Source: G965212005 sp965212005 (GTDB lineage: Bacteria; Pseudomonadota; Gammaproteobacteria; Porifericomitales; Porifericomitaceae). From it: a stretch of DNA of 64,000 nt. Shown here piece by piece: positions 60,966 to 64,000 of the stretch; within the stretch, counting starts at the first letter, position 1, and each line of letters opens with the position of its first letter. The position numbers were made by a program, and so were the translations under genes. The stretch covers positions 1,364,001 through 1,428,000 of the forward strand of contig OZ243038.1 in assembly GCA_965212005.1 (NCBI GenBank), in the 5' to 3' direction. A model generated the notes under the pieces. It worked only from the letters and a program-made list of their open reading frames with translations. It searched no databases and was not told where the DNA came from.

Positions 60966-62156
60966 ATGGAACAGCAACCTGCAAAAAATGCTCCCGGGCA
61001 CGTCAGGGATGCGATCGTTCAGGTTCTTTCGCTAACGTCCCAACCTCTGTCTATTAAAGAAATAGAAGGCAGAGTAGCCCGAATTGCGGGTCCTACGCCA
61101 TCGTCTTCCATACGATCGTACCTGAGACTCAACACGCCTGATATCTTCGTTCGGGAAGAACGTGGAGTCTATCGCCTCCGCGCCCACCACGTGGAGACCG
61201 CCCGGGGTGTTCAGCGTGATATTGCTGCTACCTGCCAATGGCAAGCCCCCTTAGTTTTTGGAAAATCGACGCTCGTACATGCAGACTGCTTTGACTGGCT
61301 GGAGTGCCGGGAAGAGAATAGCATTCACGCAGTGGTAACAGATCCTCCTTACGGTCTTCACGAGTACACGCCTGAACAGCAAAATAAGTTGCGCGCCGGA
61401 AAAGGCGGGGTTTGGCGAATGCCGCCTTCATTTGACGGAAACACACGCTCCCCCCTGCCTCGGTTTACCACTTTGACGCAAGGGCAACTGGAGGAACTAG
61501 GCTCATTTTTCTTCGTATGGGCCAAATTGTTGTTTCCCAAACTGATACCCGGCGCGCATGTTATCGTGGCATCCAATCCCCTTCTTTCTTATATCGTGTC
61601 TGCGGCATTGGCGGATGCCGATTTGGAACGAAGGGGCGAAATAGTTCGCCTTACCATGACAATGAGGGGCGGTGACCGCCCGAAGGCGGCGCATGAGGAG
61701 TTTGGTGACGTAAGCGTTATGCCTCGTTCCATGTGGGAGCCGTGGATCGTTTATAGAAAGCCCCTTGATGGCCGGGTTCAGGACAACCTCAGGAAATGGA
61801 AAACGGGCGGATTTCGCCGTCCCATGATGACCAAACCATTTGGAGACGTGATTGCTTCTGCGCCAACCAGAAAAAGTGAAAAGTCTCTTGCGCCTCATCC
61901 AAGTCTGAAACCCCAGGCATTCATGCGGCAGATCGTTCGTGCGTCACTGCCACTCGGTGAAGGCGTAGTTCTCGATCCGTTTGCCGGCGCCGGTTCAACG
62001 CTCGCTGCTGCTGAGGCGGTTGGCTATGAAAGCATCGGCATAGAAAAAGACGTTGATTTCTTCAAACTGGCTTGTGCTTCCATCCCAAAGCTTGCCGCTT
62101 TCAAGATCAATGGTAACCCTACAGCCTGTATATCCAGCTATCCCGAAGTTTCTTGA
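60966..62156 (+). CDS. Type II DNA methyltransferase (beta class, N-terminal winged-helix)
   Basis: A 396-aa enzyme. Residues 10-75 look like a HARE/winged-helix domain (VRDAIVQVLSLTSQPLSIKE; IRSYLRLNTPDIFVREERGV). The catalytic DPPYG is at AVVTDPPYGLHEY (about 128) and motif I VLDPFAGAGSTLAAAEAVGY near 340, so the order is IV then I, the beta class, giving N6-adenine or N4-cytosine methylation. TLVHADCFDWL is the usual lead-in. Its 3' end overlaps the convergent restriction endonuclease gene by 38 nt. It starts 82 nt from the divergent ankyrin gene start. Confidence 0.93.
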   Translation: MEQQPAKNAPGHVRDAIVQVLSLTSQPLSIKEIEGRVARIAGPTPSSSIRSYLRLNTPDIFVREERGVYRLRAHHVETARGVQRDIAATCQWQAPLVFGKSTLVHADCFDWLECREENSIHAVVTDPPYGLHEYTPEQQNKLRAGKGGVWRMPPSFDGNTRSPLPRFTTLTQGQLEELGSFFFVWAKLLFPKLIPGAHVIVASNPLLSYIVSAALADADLERRGEIVRLTMTMRGGDRPKAAHEEFGDVSVMPRSMWEPWIVYRKPLDGRVQDNLRKWKTGGFRRPMMTKPFGDVIASAPTRKSEKSLAPHPSLKPQAFMRQIVRASLPLGEGVVLDPFAGAGSTLAAAEAVGYESIGIEKDVDFFKLACASIPKLAAFKINGNPTACISSYPEVS

Positions 62157-62634
62157 TGCCATCTTTGTGCAACGTGGCGGTTCGCGTTCCAAGTTCGCCC
62201 CGTGGATTTTTTCTAAAATCATCCACAACAACTTTCCCGAGGTACACCTCACTGAACGTCATTGGCGATCTGGTAACGGCAGGCTCTGAGTCCGTGTCAA
62301 CTTTATAAACAAAAACACACATCCATTGTTCCCGAGCTCCATGCGTATCAACCGCGCCTCCTGCTTTTCTTGTTGCCTTTATTTCAACGCCTTCTTCTCC
62401 AGCCTTGATGCAATTATCAGCATATACGCCTTGTACTATCAGATCGGGATGCCCGTTAAAGTAGCCATTTTCCGTCAATACGCGTGAATGTTTGGCAAGG
62501 CTTGCCGTCAGCATATCAGAAAGCAATCCGGACATAATCGCAGGGCGAAGCATATCGTCCAGGCGCTGCAATCCTTTCACAGTGAGATGGGAGTTTACGT
62601 CATGGAAGAAATCGTACACATCCTGCATCGCCAT
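62119..62634 (-). CDS. Putative type II restriction endonuclease, PD-(D/E)XK
   Basis: A 171-aa protein with a PD-(D/E)XK signature: HPDLIVQG followed after about 16 residues by GVEIKATRKAGGAVDTHGAR. MYDFFHDVN-type helices precede it and GELGTRTATLHKDG lies near the end. It converges with the DNA methyltransferase and overlaps it by 38 nt, the classic layout of a compact type II system, so it is very likely the cognate nuclease. In-frame codons before the ATG (KFNKDAEPPYELRAQDFQ) look protein-like, yet a TAA sits just upstream (62689-62691) with no start between. The N-terminus may therefore be damaged. Confidence 0.8.
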   Translation of the reverse strand: MAMQDVYDFFHDVNSHLTVKGLQRLDDMLRPAIMSGLLSDMLTASLAKHSRVLTENGYFNGHPDLIVQGVYADNCIKAGEEGVEIKATRKAGGAVDTHGAREQWMCVFVYKVDTDSEPAVTRSPMTFSEVYLGKVVVDDFRKNPRGELGTRTATLHKDGIKKLRDSWIYRL

Positions 62635-62755
62635 TTGGAAGTCTTGCGCGCGCAGTTCGTATGGCGGTTCCGCGTCTTTGTTGAATTTTTATGTTTCTAC
62701 CGTATTTCGAGTAATCGCCATATTCTACTTTTTCATTGTTCTCAGTTTTGTGGAT

Positions 62756-62995
62756 TCAACTTGCGGGTGCAACGGTTGGATTGACCCCGAAAAATACCTG
62801 ATTCAGCGTCTTCATTGCAACGTTGTAGCGCGCCGCCCGGTGCAGCGGTGTCAGGCCGAACCTGTCCCGCATATTCAGGTCCGCACCGGCGGCCAGGCAA
62901 GCCGTCACTTCCTCCGCTGACGCGGCACTGAAAAACGCGTCCCTGCCCTTTTCCCGATCCGACGTCTCCCTGCTCCAGTCCGCGCAATCCGCCAC
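62756..62995 (-). pseudogene. Truncated ankyrin-repeat protein gene (N-terminal paralogue)
   Basis: 79 codons nearly identical in sequence to the N-terminal part of the ankyrin gene at 59834-60883: DCADWSRETSDREKGRDAFF, AEEVTACLAAGADLNMRDRF, LTPLHRAARYN, then unrelated residues. Upstream codons (ASVANAAVPGESAGPAW) continue the signal region without a start codon. It breaks in the first ankyrin repeat, where the restriction-modification block begins. It is a remnant. Confidence 0.8.
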
Positions 62996-63231
62996 CCATG
63001 CAGGCCCAGCCGACTCGCCCGGGACTGCGGCGTTGGCAACGGATGCGGGGCCGTGGCATCGTCAGCCTGGGTCCGCGCACCGATCACGCAGGGGGAGTCG
63101 CCTTTGAGTGAGGACATGGGGGATCAGGCGTTTGCGGGCGGAGGGAGGCTAGGCGGGAGACGGCGAGACAACGAGACCGCGAGACGGATGCAGCATATCG
63201 CAAGCAGGCTTTCTGTTAACGCTACGGCGGA

Positions 63232-63469
63232 ACGCGGCAGGCTTACGAGTATGCCGGGGAACAGCAGAAAAGTTGTCAGAAAGGTAACGGACAGGCCAAT
63301 GGTCATCATCCAGCCAAAATCGACGACGAGTTTAATGCCGCTCATGGCAAAGACATGAAAGCCAGAATTGTAGTCAGCGCCGTGTACAGACAGGGCATCA
63401 CCATTCTGCGCGCCATTTCCAATACCAGCGCCCGGTGTCCGCGTAGTCCTTGCAAAGCTGGCGGTAACG
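63232..63469 (-). pseudogene. RND/MMPL-superfamily transporter fragment with frameshifts
   Basis: Three consecutive pieces in three frames make one conserved stretch: RYRQLCKDYADT (63469-63434), ALVLEMARRMVMPCLYTALT then TILAFMSL (to about 63348), and SGIKLVVDFGWMMTIGLSVT, FLTTFLLFPGILVSL (to about 63232). This is typical for the membrane part of RND-type exporters. At least two frameshifts and truncation at both ends show decay. DNA between 62996 and 63231 holds no gene. Confidence 0.7.
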
Positions 63470-63473
63470 CACG

Positions 63474-63557
63474 ACCGAATACTCCATAAAAACGCACCAG
63501 ATTGACTCGCGGTTGGAGCACCAATGCCGCCAATTTTGCGATGAAATCCAACCCCGC
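63474..63557 (-). pseudogene. IS91-type transposase fragment
   Basis: 28 codons, AGLDFIAKLAALVLQPRVNL, VRFYGVFG, matching the same region as the fragment at 34537-34722 (LAVLVPKPRVNLTRFHGVFA). It abuts the RND remnant directly. Confidence 0.65.
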
Positions 63558-63721
63558 CAGCAAGCACACTTTTTAGACGATTCAGTCTCCTTTCCATGGC
63601 CCGTAGCCATGGCCCGTAACGGCAATAAATCACGTCACATGAAGCTTGTTACAATAACATAACAGGCTAGAAATGGTGCCATCTCCTCGGGCCAAGTCAA
63701 TGTTTCGGAACAGAGTAAGGC

Positions 63722-63837
63722 AAGGTAATCGTTAGTATCGAAGACCCTGCGCTGATCAAGCAGATCCTTGCACACCTTCAGAGAAAGCGGAAGCAAAAGA
63801 ATTCAACCCATTACCCGAGAGCAAGGCAGCGCCCTGA
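63722..63837 (+). pseudogene. IS91-type transposase C-terminal fragment, frameshifted
   Basis: The first frame encodes KVIVSIEDPALIKQILAHL; after a one-base shift near 63780 the frame continues SEKAEAKEFNPLPESKAAP and stops. 'CIEDPxxIxxILxHL ... LPESRAPP' is the usual end of IS91-family transposases. The orientation is opposite to the fragment at 63474-63557. The rest of the window (63838-64000) contains nothing I can support. Confidence 0.65.
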
Positions 63838-64000
63838 ACAGGTTTGTTCGGGTAGCCGACGAGATCAGTTTGGCTCAGTCAACTCAGCAAATTGCCGCCA
63901 GCAAAAGTAGCAGCAGGTAGTTGGCATGCCTGGTGGCCGGCATTTGACAGGAAGGGCCGGCGGGAAGGAGCAATATTGGGCGTGTCGGCTGAAGTCAGTC

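Overview
The window looks like a chromosomal segment of an uncultivated, probably chemolithoautotrophic gammaproteobacterium. The evidence is the gshB–(insert)–tonB–yqgE–ruvX–pyrR gene order known from Pseudomonas-like genomes, a hemC-hemD-hemX-hemY heme operon, msbA, a PrkB-type phosphoribulokinase (Calvin cycle), a cbb3-type oxidase operon, several c-type cytochromes and pmbA/uvrD/dsbA. Ankyrin repeats and a giant adhesin with cadherin-like and FN3-like domains hint at life on or in a host, but that is inference.

Layout. 1-5.2 kb (minus): gshB, apbE, a NusG-II domain protein, a Gx-type membrane protein, tonB, yqgE, ruvX and the start of pyrR. 5.5-9.8 kb (plus): hemC, hemD, a coupled 47-codon ORF, hemX, hemY. 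10-11.6 kb (minus): phosphoribulokinase followed by an orphan ParA-type ATPase. 11.8-13.6 kb (plus): msbA. 13.7-17.8 kb (minus): moxR, DUF58 and transglutaminase (tgpA) genes. 17.8-26 kb (minus): an unusual cbb3 oxidase operon running ccoN, a ccoO-ccoP-like triheme fusion, a CcoS/Q-like gene, a heme-less CcoP-like anchor, two very small membrane-protein genes, a TauE/SafE-like gene, ccoI, a cyanophycinase-like gene lacking the nucleophile serine, and a 91-aa ORF. 26.1-28.5 kb (minus): a periplasmic trio of cupredoxin-like protein, Tat-exported metallophosphoesterase and monoheme cytochrome c. 29.2-34.1 kb: pmbA, uvrD and an orphan TRAP solute-binding lipoprotein.

34.4-37 kb is an AT-rich graveyard of truncated genes (IS91-type and IS3-type transposases, DNA methylase, FRG domain, DUF2335, XRE regulator), several of which break at copies of one short repeat. 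37.1-38.6 kb holds a cytochrome c gene whose promoter and first codons are tandemly amplified (239-bp period). 38.6-58.5 kb is a single 6,615-codon gene: an intimin/invasin-type inverse autotransporter with a huge Ig/Calx-beta/cadherin/FN3-like passenger that contains five near-identical ~0.9-kb repeats. The right end (58.7-64 kb) has tRNA-Arg, dsbA, an ankyrin-repeat gene, a type II restriction-modification pair sitting between two ankyrin gene copies, and decayed RND and IS91 fragments.

No rRNA genes, CRISPR arrays or intact insertion sequences were seen. All functions are assigned by reading protein motifs; no database search was run.
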